Origin: an uncultured Lachnospiraceae bacterium
Lineage (GTDB): Bacteria; Bacillota; Clostridia; Lachnospirales; Lachnospiraceae
Assembly: GCA_947177925.1 (NCBI GenBank)
Contig: CAMWWJ010000112.1
Location: 1 to 9,918, forward strand
Reading direction: 5' to 3'
DNA length: 9,918 bases
The number at the start of each line of letters is the position of its first letter. The first letter of the stretch is position 1. The position numbers were made by a program, and so were the translations under genes. Of this stretch, positions 1 through 4,915 are shown piece after piece. Below the pieces are notes generated by a model, which made no database searches, was not told where the DNA came from, and was given only the letters and a program-made list of their open reading frames with translations.

Positions 1-150
1 ATAAACCGGAAACGAATAAACCGGAAACGAATAAACCGGAAACGAATAAACCGGAAACGAATAAACCGGAGACGGATAAACCGGAAACAGATAAACCAGA
101 GACGAATAAACCGGAGACAAATAAACCAGAAACAAATAAACCCGAAAACG
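1..150 (+). repeat. 15-bp tandem repeat, ten units, encoding KPET(N/D)
   Basis: Ten consecutive 15-bp units (ATAAACCGGAAACGA and variants) run from the first base to about position 150. The first four are identical and later units carry single-base changes (GAA/GAG, CCG/CCA, AAT/GAT). The array is in frame with the CAP protein and encodes a Pro/Thr/Glu-rich linker. It begins at the window edge, so its true length is unknown. Arrays of near-identical units like this commonly change copy number by slippage. Confidence 0.95.
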
Positions 151-566
151 GAACAGAAGCTCCCGATCAGTCCGAGGAGGATTCTATCGAAGCTTCATTT
201 GCAGAGCAGGTAGTAAAACTGGTAAATGAGGAAAGGGAAAAAGCCGGACTGAATCCAGTGGCCTTAGACAAAGAAATAGAAGGGGCGGCTTTGATACGGG
301 CAAAAGAAATCCAAAGCTCGTTTTCCCATACAAGACAGAACGGAAGCAGCTTCAGTACTGTCTTGAAGGAGCAGGGCATCCGTTATAGCGGAGCTGGTGA
401 GAACATTGCATGGGGACAGATTTCTCCGGAAGCTGTCATGGAAGCATGGATGAACAGCGATGGTCATAGAGCCAACATATTAAATCCAAAGTTTACCAAG
501 CTGGGGGTAGGATATGACCAAAGCGCGAAAGGAAGAAACTATTGGGTGCAGCTGTTTACCTATTAA
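3..566 (+). CDS. Secreted CAP-domain (SCP/PR1-like) protein, 5' end outside window
   Basis: The frame is open from the first bases of the window to the stop at 564-566, so this is the C-terminal ~187 residues of a longer protein whose start and presumed signal peptide lie upstream. The first ~50 residues are KPETN/KPETD pentapeptide repeats, a likely extended wall-spanning linker. After a short acidic spacer (EAPDQSEEDS) comes a CAP domain of ~125 residues. It shows the family hallmarks: FSHTRQNGSSF with the conserved His, GENIAWG, GHRANILNPKFTKLGVGY, and a closing WVQLFTY strand. Bacterial CAP proteins are extracellular and their molecular role is mostly unknown. An in-frame ATG at about 258 lies inside the domain and is not the real start. 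A strong terminator follows 16 bases after the stop, so the gene ends its own transcription unit. A copy of its last 27 codons is present at 4093-4173. Confidence 0.9.
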   Translation, partial: KPETNKPETNKPETNKPETNKPETDKPETDKPETNKPETNKPETNKPENGTEAPDQSEEDSIEASFAEQVVKLVNEEREKAGLNPVALDKEIEGAALIRAKEIQSSFSHTRQNGSSFSTVLKEQGIRYSGAGENIAWGQISPEAVMEAWMNSDGHRANILNPKFTKLGVGYDQSAKGRNYWVQLFTY

Positions 567-581
567 AATCAAAAAAGCAAG

Positions 582-617
582 AGAATGCGGCCACATTGCT
601 GGCTGCATTTCTTTTTT
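582..617 (+). terminator. Rho-independent terminator after the CAP gene
   Basis: The arms ATGCGGCCA (585-593) and TGGCTGCAT (600-608) form a 9-bp stem with one G-U pair and a 6-nt loop. A T-rich tract ending in six T (612-617) follows. An A-run upstream (571-576) could extend the stem and let it work in both directions. The same structure, with one T changed to G in the tract, recurs at 4189-4223. Confidence 0.85.
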
Positions 618-632
618 GGGACATTATTTTCT

Positions 633-648
633 ATAAGACTCCGGTAGT
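633..648 (+). promoter_or_regulatory. Operator copy 1 (ATAAGACTNNNGTAGT)
   Basis: ATAAGACT-CCG-GTAGT lies immediately upstream of the -35 box, exactly 30 bp before the second copy. Known BlaI/MecI operators are built from ACTAC/GTAGT half-sites, so it is probably bound by the adjacent BlaI-type repressor. Binding is inferred; the three-fold recurrence of the sequence is seen directly. Confidence 0.6.
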
Positions 649-651
649 GTA

Positions 652-680
652 TTGACAAATCTATAAGACTGTAGTAGTCT
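652..680 (+). promoter_or_regulatory. Promoter of the BlaI/M56-receptor operon
   Basis: The -35 box TTGACA (652-657) is a perfect consensus. A 17-bp spacer and a weak -10 box TAGTCT (675-680) follow, which puts the start of transcription near 687. One operator copy lies just upstream of the -35, a second covers the spacer and the -10, and a third lies in the leader. This arrangement fits steric repression. The weak -10 arises because the operator sequence overlaps it. Confidence 0.7.
663..678 (+). promoter_or_regulatory. Operator copy 2, overlapping the -10 box
   Basis: ATAAGACT-GTA-GTAGT lies in the spacer and the first part of the -10 box. With flanking bases it forms the dyad AGACT-GTAGT-AGTCT (666-680). 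A repressor dimer here would block RNA polymerase directly. It also pairs as an inverted repeat with copy 3. Confidence 0.7.
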
Positions 681-692
681 GCAACTAGAGAA

Positions 693-708
693 ACTACTGC
701 AGTCTTAT
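693..708 (-). promoter_or_regulatory. Operator copy 3, inverted, in the leader
   Basis: Read on the minus strand this is ATAAGACT-GCA-GTAGT. It forms a 16-bp-arm inverted repeat with copy 2 (one mismatch, 14-nt gap). It ends three bases before the ribosome binding site AAGGAGAAGG (711-720), so a bound repressor or an RNA stem-loop would sit next to the translation start. This is the only one of the three copies missing from the scar at 4240-4300. Confidence 0.65.
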
Positions 709-723
709 GAAAGGAGAAGGGAA

Positions 724-1083
724 ATGGACATAAAACTATTTGATTCAGAGTTAAAAGTAATGGATGTCATATGGCGGGAGGGAGATACTACGGCAAAACA
801 CATTTCAGATGTTTTGAATAAAGAGGTTGGCTGGAATAGGAATACTACCTATACACTTATCAAAAGGTGTATAAAAAAAGGAGCTATTGAGCGTTTAGAG
901 CCTAATTTTATGTGTCATGCGCTGATTCCGAAAGAAGAGGTGCAAGAGGCAGAGACAAACGAATTGATCAATAAGATTTATGACGGGTCTGCGGATAAGT
1001 TGTTTGCTGCCTTGTTAAGCAGAAAGAAGCTGTCTTCGGAACAGATTGAGAAATTGAAGCAGATTGTCGGAAATTTAGAATGA
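724..1083 (+). CDS. BlaI/MecI/CopY-family transcriptional repressor
   Basis: A 119-residue protein of the usual length for BlaI/MecI (~120-126). The N-terminal ~75 residues match the family winged helix: FDSELKVMDVIW, then TTAKHISDVLN, NRNTTYTLIKRCIKKGAIER as the recognition helix region, and the wing to LIPKEEV. The C-terminal half (INKIYDGSADKLFAALLSRKKLSSEQIEKLKQIV) is the dimerisation helix bundle. In staphylococcal BlaI/MecI the protease cuts an Asn-Phe bond in this bundle; here the aligned stretch reads KLFAALL with no Asn-Phe, so inactivation may occur at another bond or by another route. The start follows a strong ribosome binding site, and three likely operators flank the promoter, which suggests autoregulation. 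The receptor gene follows within ~10 bases, the classic repressor-receptor pair. Which signal it answers to is unknown. Confidence 0.93.
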   Translation: MDIKLFDSELKVMDVIWREGDTTAKHISDVLNKEVGWNRNTTYTLIKRCIKKGAIERLEPNFMCHALIPKEEVQEAETNELINKIYDGSADKLFAALLSRKKLSSEQIEKLKQIVGNLE

Positions 1084-1093
1084 GGTGATGGAT

Positions 1094-2782
1094 ATGAGTT
1101 TGTTGCATATGAGTATTTTGGGCGGCATTATGATTTTAGTGATTGCCACCATAAGAGCCTTATGGCTGAACAGGCTGCCAAAGAAGATGTTTTTTATTTT
1201 ATGGGGGATAGTGTGTATCCGTTTATTGATTCCTTACAGGCTGCCATCTGTATTTAGCATAGACTCCCTGATATGGCGGAATGAATCCAACACGAAAATA
1301 ACAAACGTATTGTCAGGAGGTTTGTCAACTGCTGACATGGGACAGGCGGAATTGATGGAAACTGCTGTGTCTAACATGCAGAGTGACGTCAAATGGTCTG
1401 TATGGAGGATTATCTGGATAACAGGAACTTTCCTATGCCTTCTCTTCTTTTTAATCAGTTATCTAAAATGTATAAAGGAATTTCAGACAGCTTTACCAGT
1501 AGGGCACAAAAGAGCCCTGCAGTGGATTCAGGAACATCCGCTAAAGCGTCCTTTAGCTATACGACAGCTAAAAGGGATTCTGGCGCCTCTTACCTACGGA
1601 GTCCTGCATCCGGTTATTTTAATGCCGGAAACAACAGATTGGGAAGATACAAAGCAATTGCCATATGTATTAGAGCATGAATTCATACATATTCAAAGAT
1701 GGGATGCCATTACAAAGATTGTATTGATTGGGGTTCTATGCATTCATTGGTTCAATCCGCTGGTGTGGCTTATGTTCTTTCTTTTCAATCGGGATATGGA
1801 ACTGGCCTGTGACGAAAGCGTTGTGCGCCATTTTGGAGAAGAGATGAAATCTGCTTATGCACATTTACTGATCCGCATGGAAGAAACAAAAAGCGGATTG
1901 ACTCCTCTTTGCAATAATTTTAGCAAAAATGCCATTGAAGAACGGATTACTGCCATTATGAAAATAAAGAAAGCATCGGTTTTTGCATGGATTCCTGCAG
2001 TCATACTGATTGTAGGCATTACTGTGGCATTTTCCACATCAAATCATACAGGAGGACAGGGGACAATTCTTTATATAAGTGATAAAGAGGATAAGGAAAA
2101 CATTTCAGAAGAAGAGAAACAAAGACAGTTATTCAGGGAGTACGAAAAGTATGGGATTACAAAGCAGAACGACTATCTATACTATAAAGGAGAATTAATC
2201 CGTTATTTCCTAGACGGGTATGAATGGGAGGGCGGTGGCGTAGTAAGCCGATATTCCTATTATAATGAGGAAGGAACCATTGACGTCCATACAGTATTTC
2301 ACGATACCCAAAATGAGGATGGAAGTACGGAACTCTTTGGAAAGATTGTAGACATTCAGCCCTATTCCCAGGAGGAATTTGAAGCAAGAGATTTTTCAAA
2401 GCCAAAGAATGAGGCAGAGGCGACTGCTGTGGAGACCGGAGAAGCAGCAGGGACAGTTACGTATGAAACTGCATATCTGATAGAGACAGCCGATGATGAG
2501 ACCACAGTTGCATCGGAGGCAGTGGCGGAGTCAATGGGCGGACATAGCAAGGGAAAGAGTTTTCAGGAAATATTTTCTGCCTATAAAGACTATGGTATTG
2601 CCTATGAGGAGCCAGAAGATGGTTCCATAGGGAATGTATATTGGGAGGGTGAATTGGTGAAACAATTTATAGATGTCAGTAAACAAGGAACCTTTTCTTT
2701 TGAATCTTCAGATGGAGGAGATATTATCGTTCAAACGGTTTATGATAAAAATGGAAAGCTGACAGGCTTGGAAAAGCATTGA
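1094..2782 (+). CDS. M56-family (BlaR1/MecR1-type) membrane metalloprotease receptor without a penicillin-binding domain
   Basis: In the BlaR1 model, a sensor-triggered integral membrane zinc protease leads to loss of the partner repressor. I chose ATG 1094 (562 aa) because AGGTGAT just after the repressor stop is an ideal ribosome binding site six bases upstream. GTG 1085 and ATG 1088 are in frame but overlap that site. Hydrophobic segments lie near residues 5-24, 30-48, 103-124, 202-228 and 295-312. The zinc motif is HEFIH (H195, E196, H199), with the downstream RDMELACDE (E236) that supplies the third ligand in the family. The conserved APLTYGVLHPVILMPE precedes it. After the last membrane helix, BlaR1 and MecR1 carry a ~250-residue transpeptidase-like sensor. 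Here there is instead a ~245-residue extracytoplasmic tail with two copies of one ~70-residue module (about 346-420 and 493-561), joined by a Thr/Ala/Glu-rich linker. The ligand is unknown. A duplicate of its last codons lies at 4302-4364. Confidence 0.9.
   Translation: MSLLHMSILGGIMILVIATIRALWLNRLPKKMFFILWGIVCIRLLIPYRLPSVFSIDSLIWRNESNTKITNVLSGGLSTADMGQAELMETAVSNMQSDVKWSVWRIIWITGTFLCLLFFLISYLKCIKEFQTALPVGHKRALQWIQEHPLKRPLAIRQLKGILAPLTYGVLHPVILMPETTDWEDTKQLPYVLEHEFIHIQRWDAITKIVLIGVLCIHWFNPLVWLMFFLFNRDMELACDESVVRHFGEEMKSAYAHLLIRMEETKSGLTPLCNNFSKNAIEERITAIMKIKKASVFAWIPAVILIVGITVAFSTSNHTGGQGTILYISDKEDKENISEEEKQRQLFREYEKYGITKQNDYLYYKGELIRYFLDGYEWEGGGVVSRYSYYNEEGTIDVHTVFHDTQNEDGSTELFGKIVDIQPYSQEEFEARDFSKPKNEAEATAVETGEAAGTVTYETAYLIETADDETTVASEAVAESMGGHSKGKSFQEIFSAYKDYGIAYEEPEDGSIGNVYWEGELVKQFIDVSKQGTFSFESSDGGDIIVQTVYDKNGKLTGLEKH
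2137..2360 (+). repeat. Receptor tail module A (protein-level repeat)
   Basis: Codes for YEKYGITKQNDYLYYKGELIRYF and on to VDVHTVFHD-type strands (TIDVHTVFHDTQNEDG, LFGKIVDI). The order of elements matches module B at 2570-2779: Y-K/D-YGI, an aromatic YY/VYW followed by GELI/V-R/K-F-D, a middle strand, and I-x-V-x-T-V-x-D. The DNA is not obviously repeated, so the duplication is old. Confidence 0.65.
2570..2779 (+). repeat. Receptor tail module B (protein-level repeat)
   Basis: Second copy of the tail module: FSAYKDYGIAYEEPEDG, VYWEGELVKQFID, then DIIVQTVYDKNGKLTGLEKH at the C-terminus. The ending V-x-D-x-x-G-K-L-T-G resembles tails I recall from other PBP-less M56 proteins of gut clostridia; that recollection was not checked. 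It is a candidate ligand-binding domain outside the membrane. Confidence 0.6.
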
Positions 2783-2955
2783 AAAACCGCTAATGTAACA
2801 TATAATTATTATTTGTGCAAAACAGAGAATTTAAAAATTCTGGTCATTGCTGTTTCCTTACCGGTTGGTGGATAGGTTCATAAAATCCTCACTTTCTGCT
2901 GTTTTTGGGAGATAGCCGGGATGTGTAAAAAATAGGGATTTTTTAGCAAATTTTG
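2783..2955. other. Intergenic segment without a recognised gene
   Basis: No convincing ORF is present. It holds an AT-only dyad, TAAAAAAT-AGGG-ATTTTTTA (2926-2945), and a weak AGAATTT/AAATTCT dyad near 2826. Neither has the GC stem plus T-tract of a reliable terminator, so it is unclear where receptor transcription ends. The first ~20 bases (to about 2801) are the part duplicated in the scar at 4345-4364. Confidence 0.5.
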
Positions 2956-2984
2956 TTGAGTGCAGGCAGGTGGGATGATATAAT
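2956..2984 (+). promoter_or_regulatory. Promoter of the ORF6N gene
   Basis: TTGAGT (2956-2961), a 17-bp spacer and a perfect TATAAT (2979-2984) form a strong sigma-A-type promoter. Transcription would begin near 2991, leaving a leader of about 120 nt before the TTG start at 3114. The leader contains the dyads TCAAATTTGA (3010-3019) and TACTA-GAT-TAGTA (3022-3034), then the long hairpin at 3066-3098. Confidence 0.75.
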
Positions 2985-3065
2985 TTTTACGAAATCGCAG
3001 TTTGCGGCTTCAAATTTGAGGTACTAGATTAGTAATTCAAGTTGAGATATAAACAGATACAAATT

Positions 3066-3098
3066 AAACATGAAATCACAAAATGTGATTTCATGTTT
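3066..3098. promoter_or_regulatory. Perfect 15-bp-arm inverted repeat in the ORF6N leader
   Basis: Arms at 3066-3080 and 3084-3098 are perfect reverse complements around AAA (core AAATCACAAAATGTGATTT). In RNA this would be a 15-bp stem with a 3-nt loop ending one base before the GGAGAGGAG ribosome binding site. In DNA it is a large operator-like dyad. It is not followed by a T-tract in the right place for a normal terminator. A 33-nt near-copy (29 of 33 positions the same) lies inside the gene at 3329-3361. Confidence 0.85.
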
Positions 3099-3113
3099 GG
3101 AGAGGAGATTTTT

Positions 3114-4058
3114 TTGGCGGAAAATAATAATCTACCGGTTGCGGTCGAAGCAAACACTGAGCAGATACAGAACCTAATTTATGTAATTAGGGGAAAACAG
3201 GTTATGATAGACAGTGACTTGGCAATGCTGTATCGTGTGGAAACAAGAATATTGAATCAGGCAGTTAAAAGGAATATATCACGGTTCCCAGAAAGATTCA
3301 GATTTCAATTGACGAAGGAAGAATTTGAAAACTTGAGATCACAAAATGTGATTTCAAGTTCAGGGGACAATTACGGCGGCAGACGGTTTATGCCTTATGC
3401 TTTCACCGAGCAGGGAATCGCAATGCTTTCTTCTGTCTTGAAAAGTGATGTTGCTGTTCAGGTAAGCATCAATATTATGGATACGTTTGTTGAAATTCGC
3501 AGATACATGGCTGATACAATGTATTTATTCAAACAGGTGAATAATGTTGAGACTCGTCAGATTGAATCGGATATAAAAAGAGAAGCGTTTGAGAAAAAAA
3601 CAGAAGAACAGTTGGCACAAGTATTTAAGTACATATCAGACCATGAAGAAGATAGCCAGAAGATTTTCTTCAATGGGCAGATATTTGATGCCTTCAGCTT
3701 GATGGCGGATATAGTGGAGCAGGCCGACAAGACCATTGTGCTGATTGATGGATATGTGGATATTGTGACACTGAATATCTTGGCAAAGAAAAAGAACGGT
3801 GTGGATGTGACATTTTACACGCTCCCAAGCGCCAGACTGACAGCACAGGATATTGCAAATTTTAATGCACAGTATCCGAATTTGACAGTAAAACATACAA
3901 CAGCGTTTCACGACAGATTTATGATAATTGATGGAACCACTGCCTATCATATCGGAGCCTCTATCAAGGATGCGGGCAAAAAGTGTTTTGGGATAAACAA
4001 GATAGAGGATATTGGCGTAATCAATGACCTGCTTCAGAGGGCGATATTGACAAGTTAA
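3114..4058 (+). CDS. ORF6N-domain protein with C-terminal PLD-like domain
   Basis: The best start is TTG 3114 (314 aa): AGGAG at 3103-3107 lies six bases upstream and the protein opens AENNNLPVAVEANTEQIQ. The same frame is open to TTG 3042, and an ATG at 3093 falls inside the hairpin arm without a ribosome binding site. Residues ~18-125 form an ORF6N/KilA-N-like domain: IYVIRGKQVMIDSDLAMLY, RNISRFPERFRFQLTKEEF, GGRRFMPYAFTEQGIAMLSSVL. This family is typical of phages and mobile elements and is a presumed DNA-binding domain. A coiled-coil-like stretch follows. The C-terminal part (IVLIDGYVDIVTLNILAKK; HDRFMIIDG; GASIKDAGKKCFGIN) resembles phospholipase D superfamily proteins. It has one degenerate HxKx4D motif in which Arg replaces Lys, so catalysis is doubtful. 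The cellular role is unknown. It may use the terminator in the scar at 4189-4223. Confidence 0.85.
   Translation: MAENNNLPVAVEANTEQIQNLIYVIRGKQVMIDSDLAMLYRVETRILNQAVKRNISRFPERFRFQLTKEEFENLRSQNVISSSGDNYGGRRFMPYAFTEQGIAMLSSVLKSDVAVQVSINIMDTFVEIRRYMADTMYLFKQVNNVETRQIESDIKREAFEKKTEEQLAQVFKYISDHEEDSQKIFFNGQIFDAFSLMADIVEQADKTIVLIDGYVDIVTLNILAKKKNGVDVTFYTLPSARLTAQDIANFNAQYPNLTVKHTTAFHDRFMIIDGTTAYHIGASIKDAGKKCFGINKIEDIGVINDLLQRAILTS
3329..3361. repeat. Second 33-nt dyad, inside the ORF6N coding sequence
   Basis: Arms 3330-3343 and 3347-3360 pair over 14 positions (one G-T) around AAA, sharing the core ATCACAAAATGTGAT with the leader dyad. The two 33-nt elements differ at four positions. Two of those (fifth and twenty-ninth) are a swap that keeps the pair: A-T in the leader, T-A here. 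It encodes the LRSQNVISS segment of the ORF6N domain. Confidence 0.8.
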
Positions 4059-4092
4059 GTTACAATCTAAAAGTGCAAATATGGCACAAATC

Positions 4093-4173
4093 CCAAAGTT
4101 TACCAAGCTGGGGGTAGGATATGACCAAAGCGCGAAAGGAAGAAACTATTGGGTGCAGCTGTTTACCTATTAA
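4093..4173 (+). pseudogene. CAP gene 3' remnant
   Basis: Copies the last 27 codons, including the stop, of the CAP gene at 3-566 (from PKFTKLGVGY to WVQLFTY). All coding bases from CCA onward are kept. No upstream part of the domain is present, so it cannot make a working protein; the sequence before it is the tail of the ORF6N gene. Confidence 0.9.
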
Positions 4174-4188
4174 AATCAAAAAAGCAAG

Positions 4189-4223
4189 AGAATGCGGCCA
4201 CATTGCTGGCTGCATTTCTTTTT
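4189..4223 (+). terminator. Duplicated CAP-gene terminator
   Basis: Same 9-bp GC-rich stem and loop as at 582-617, with one T of the tract replaced by G, leaving five T. It is the first good terminator after the ORF6N gene and may now serve it. Confidence 0.75.
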
Positions 4224-4239
4224 GGGGACATTATTTTCT

Positions 4240-4287
4240 ATAAGACTCCGGTAGTGTATTGATAAATCCATAAGACTGTAGTAGCCT
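4240..4287 (+). promoter_or_regulatory. Duplicated, partly decayed operator-promoter
   Basis: Operator copy 1 (4240-4255) is unchanged. The -35 box has become TTGATA (4259-4264), operator 2 (4270-4285) ends GTAGC instead of GTAGT, and the -10 box reads TAGCCT (4282-4287). Operator 3 is lost. If still active, transcription would enter the XRE operon, whose first start codon is at 4463, with no terminator between. The changes suggest weaker promoter strength and weaker repression. Confidence 0.6.
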
Positions 4288-4301
4288 ACAACTAGAGAAA
4301 T

Positions 4302-4356
4302 GGTTTATGATAAAAATGGAAAGCTGACAGGCTTGGAAAGCATTAAAAACCGCTAA
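4302..4356 (+). pseudogene. Receptor gene 3' remnant
   Basis: Repeats the last ~45 bases of the receptor gene (VYDKNGKLTGLE) plus the following ~20 bases. Loss of one A shifts the frame, and the joined sequence happens to create ATG 4300 with an 18-codon reading frame to TAA 4354-4356. It has no ribosome binding site and is best taken as debris. Confidence 0.85.
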
Positions 4357-4364
4357 TGTAACAT

Positions 4365-4462
4365 GCAAAGCAACCAAAATGTGTCATATGGAAATCAAAG
4401 GTTGATGGAACTTTTATAAAAAAAGGGCTATTATGAAGACACAAAAAAACAGGAGGTGCCTT
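4365..4462. other. Leader/intergenic segment before the XRE gene
   Basis: Unique sequence after the scar. No strong promoter is visible. An in-frame ATG at 4433 would add ten residues to the XRE protein but lacks a good ribosome binding site, whereas AGGAGGTG at 4451-4458 clearly serves ATG 4463. Confidence 0.5.
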
Positions 4463-4912
4463 ATGGCCATAGGAAGAAAAATTGCAAGTGCAAGAAAAAA
4501 AAGAAATCTGACGCAGGAACAATTGGCGGATATGATGAACGTCACAAGACAATCCGTATCCAGATGGGAGTCCGAGCAGTCCTATCCGGAAATGGATAAG
4601 ATAGGAATTCTTGCGGAAATATTAAGTGTGAGCTGCGATTATTTATTAAAAGAAGAGACGGAAAGCGCAGGTACAAAACCGGAGGGGAGAAATCCGGTAA
4701 CTCGGTTGCTGTATGGTGCAAAGGGAAAGAAAGTAAAACTGAAATTTTATGAGGATTTTCTGGATATGGAGCTTTTAGATGCAGTCTGTGTCATTACGGA
4801 TTTTGACGGTCAGTGGATGAGTGTGGAATATAAAAAAGGAAAGAATACCGAACAGAAATTAATCCAGGTGTCCTCCCTTCTTTCCATTCAGTATATAAAG
4901 GAGGGAAAATAA
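4463..4912 (+). CDS. XRE-family HTH regulator with C-terminal β-rich domain
   Basis: 149 residues from ATG 4463, chosen for the AGGAGGTG ribosome binding site four bases upstream. Residues ~4-62 are a Cro/C1-type helix-turn-helix (IGRKIASARKKRNLTQEQLADMM, VTRQSVSRWESEQSYPEMDKI, LSVSCDYLLKEE), probably binding operator DNA as a dimer. Residues ~80-149 (GKKVKLKFYEDFLDMELLDAV, VITDFDGQWMSVEYKK, KLIQVSSLLSIQYI) form a short β-rich domain. The next protein has a related domain, which suggests that the two interact or bind the same ligand. The genes are three bases apart and clearly one operon. Target genes and signal are unknown. The promoter may be the duplicated operator-promoter upstream. Confidence 0.9.
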   Translation: MAIGRKIASARKKRNLTQEQLADMMNVTRQSVSRWESEQSYPEMDKIGILAEILSVSCDYLLKEETESAGTKPEGRNPVTRLLYGAKGKKVKLKFYEDFLDMELLDAVCVITDFDGQWMSVEYKKGKNTEQKLIQVSSLLSIQYIKEGK

Positions 4913-4915
4913 CCA

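Larger units (their letters stand above)
4093..4364 (+). repeat. Collapsed second copy of the CAP-repressor-receptor locus
   Basis: Positions 4093-4300 repeat 486-693 at a constant offset of 3607 with five mismatches in 208 bp. The sequence then jumps: 4301-4364 repeats 2736-2801 with one substitution and two single-base losses. Relative to the first copy, about 2042 bp are missing: operator 3, the whole repressor gene and all but the end of the receptor gene. The junction falls in a short AAAC shared by both parent sites (691-694 and 2733-2736). The left edge has an AAATCC microhomology (482-487 and 4088-4093) to the first copy. Confidence 0.93.

Noticed and set aside
1..150. The 15-bp array as a CRISPR or plasmid iteron array
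   Set aside because: The units are contiguous with no spacers, in frame, and encode a typical surface-protein linker.
1393..1680. 95-codon + strand frame inside the receptor gene
   Set aside because: It lies wholly in the coding region of the M56 receptor in another frame; the receptor frame holds the HEFIH motif and membrane helices.
2819..2857. Possible terminator after the receptor gene (AAACAG...CTGTTT around AGAATTT/AAATTCT)
   Set aside because: The inner stem is AT-rich with a 2-nt centre, the outer stem has a long unpaired side, and no T-tract follows; too weak to call.
3071..3093. Core ATCACAAAATGTGAT as a CRP/FNR-type binding site
   Set aside because: The half-sites are in the reverse order (TCACA...TGTGA instead of TGTGA...TCACA) and the spacing differs from the CRP consensus; the matching copy inside the gene points to a gene-specific element.
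3636..4106. 156-codon minus-strand reading frame opposite the ORF6N gene
   Set aside because: It is the antisense shadow of a strongly conserved coding region, has no ribosome binding site, and its translation is rich in Cys, His and Ile without family likeness.
4300..4356. 18-codon frame created at the scar as a leader peptide
   Set aside because: It has no ribosome binding site, would start only a few bases after the expected transcription start, and consists of out-of-context receptor-gene debris.
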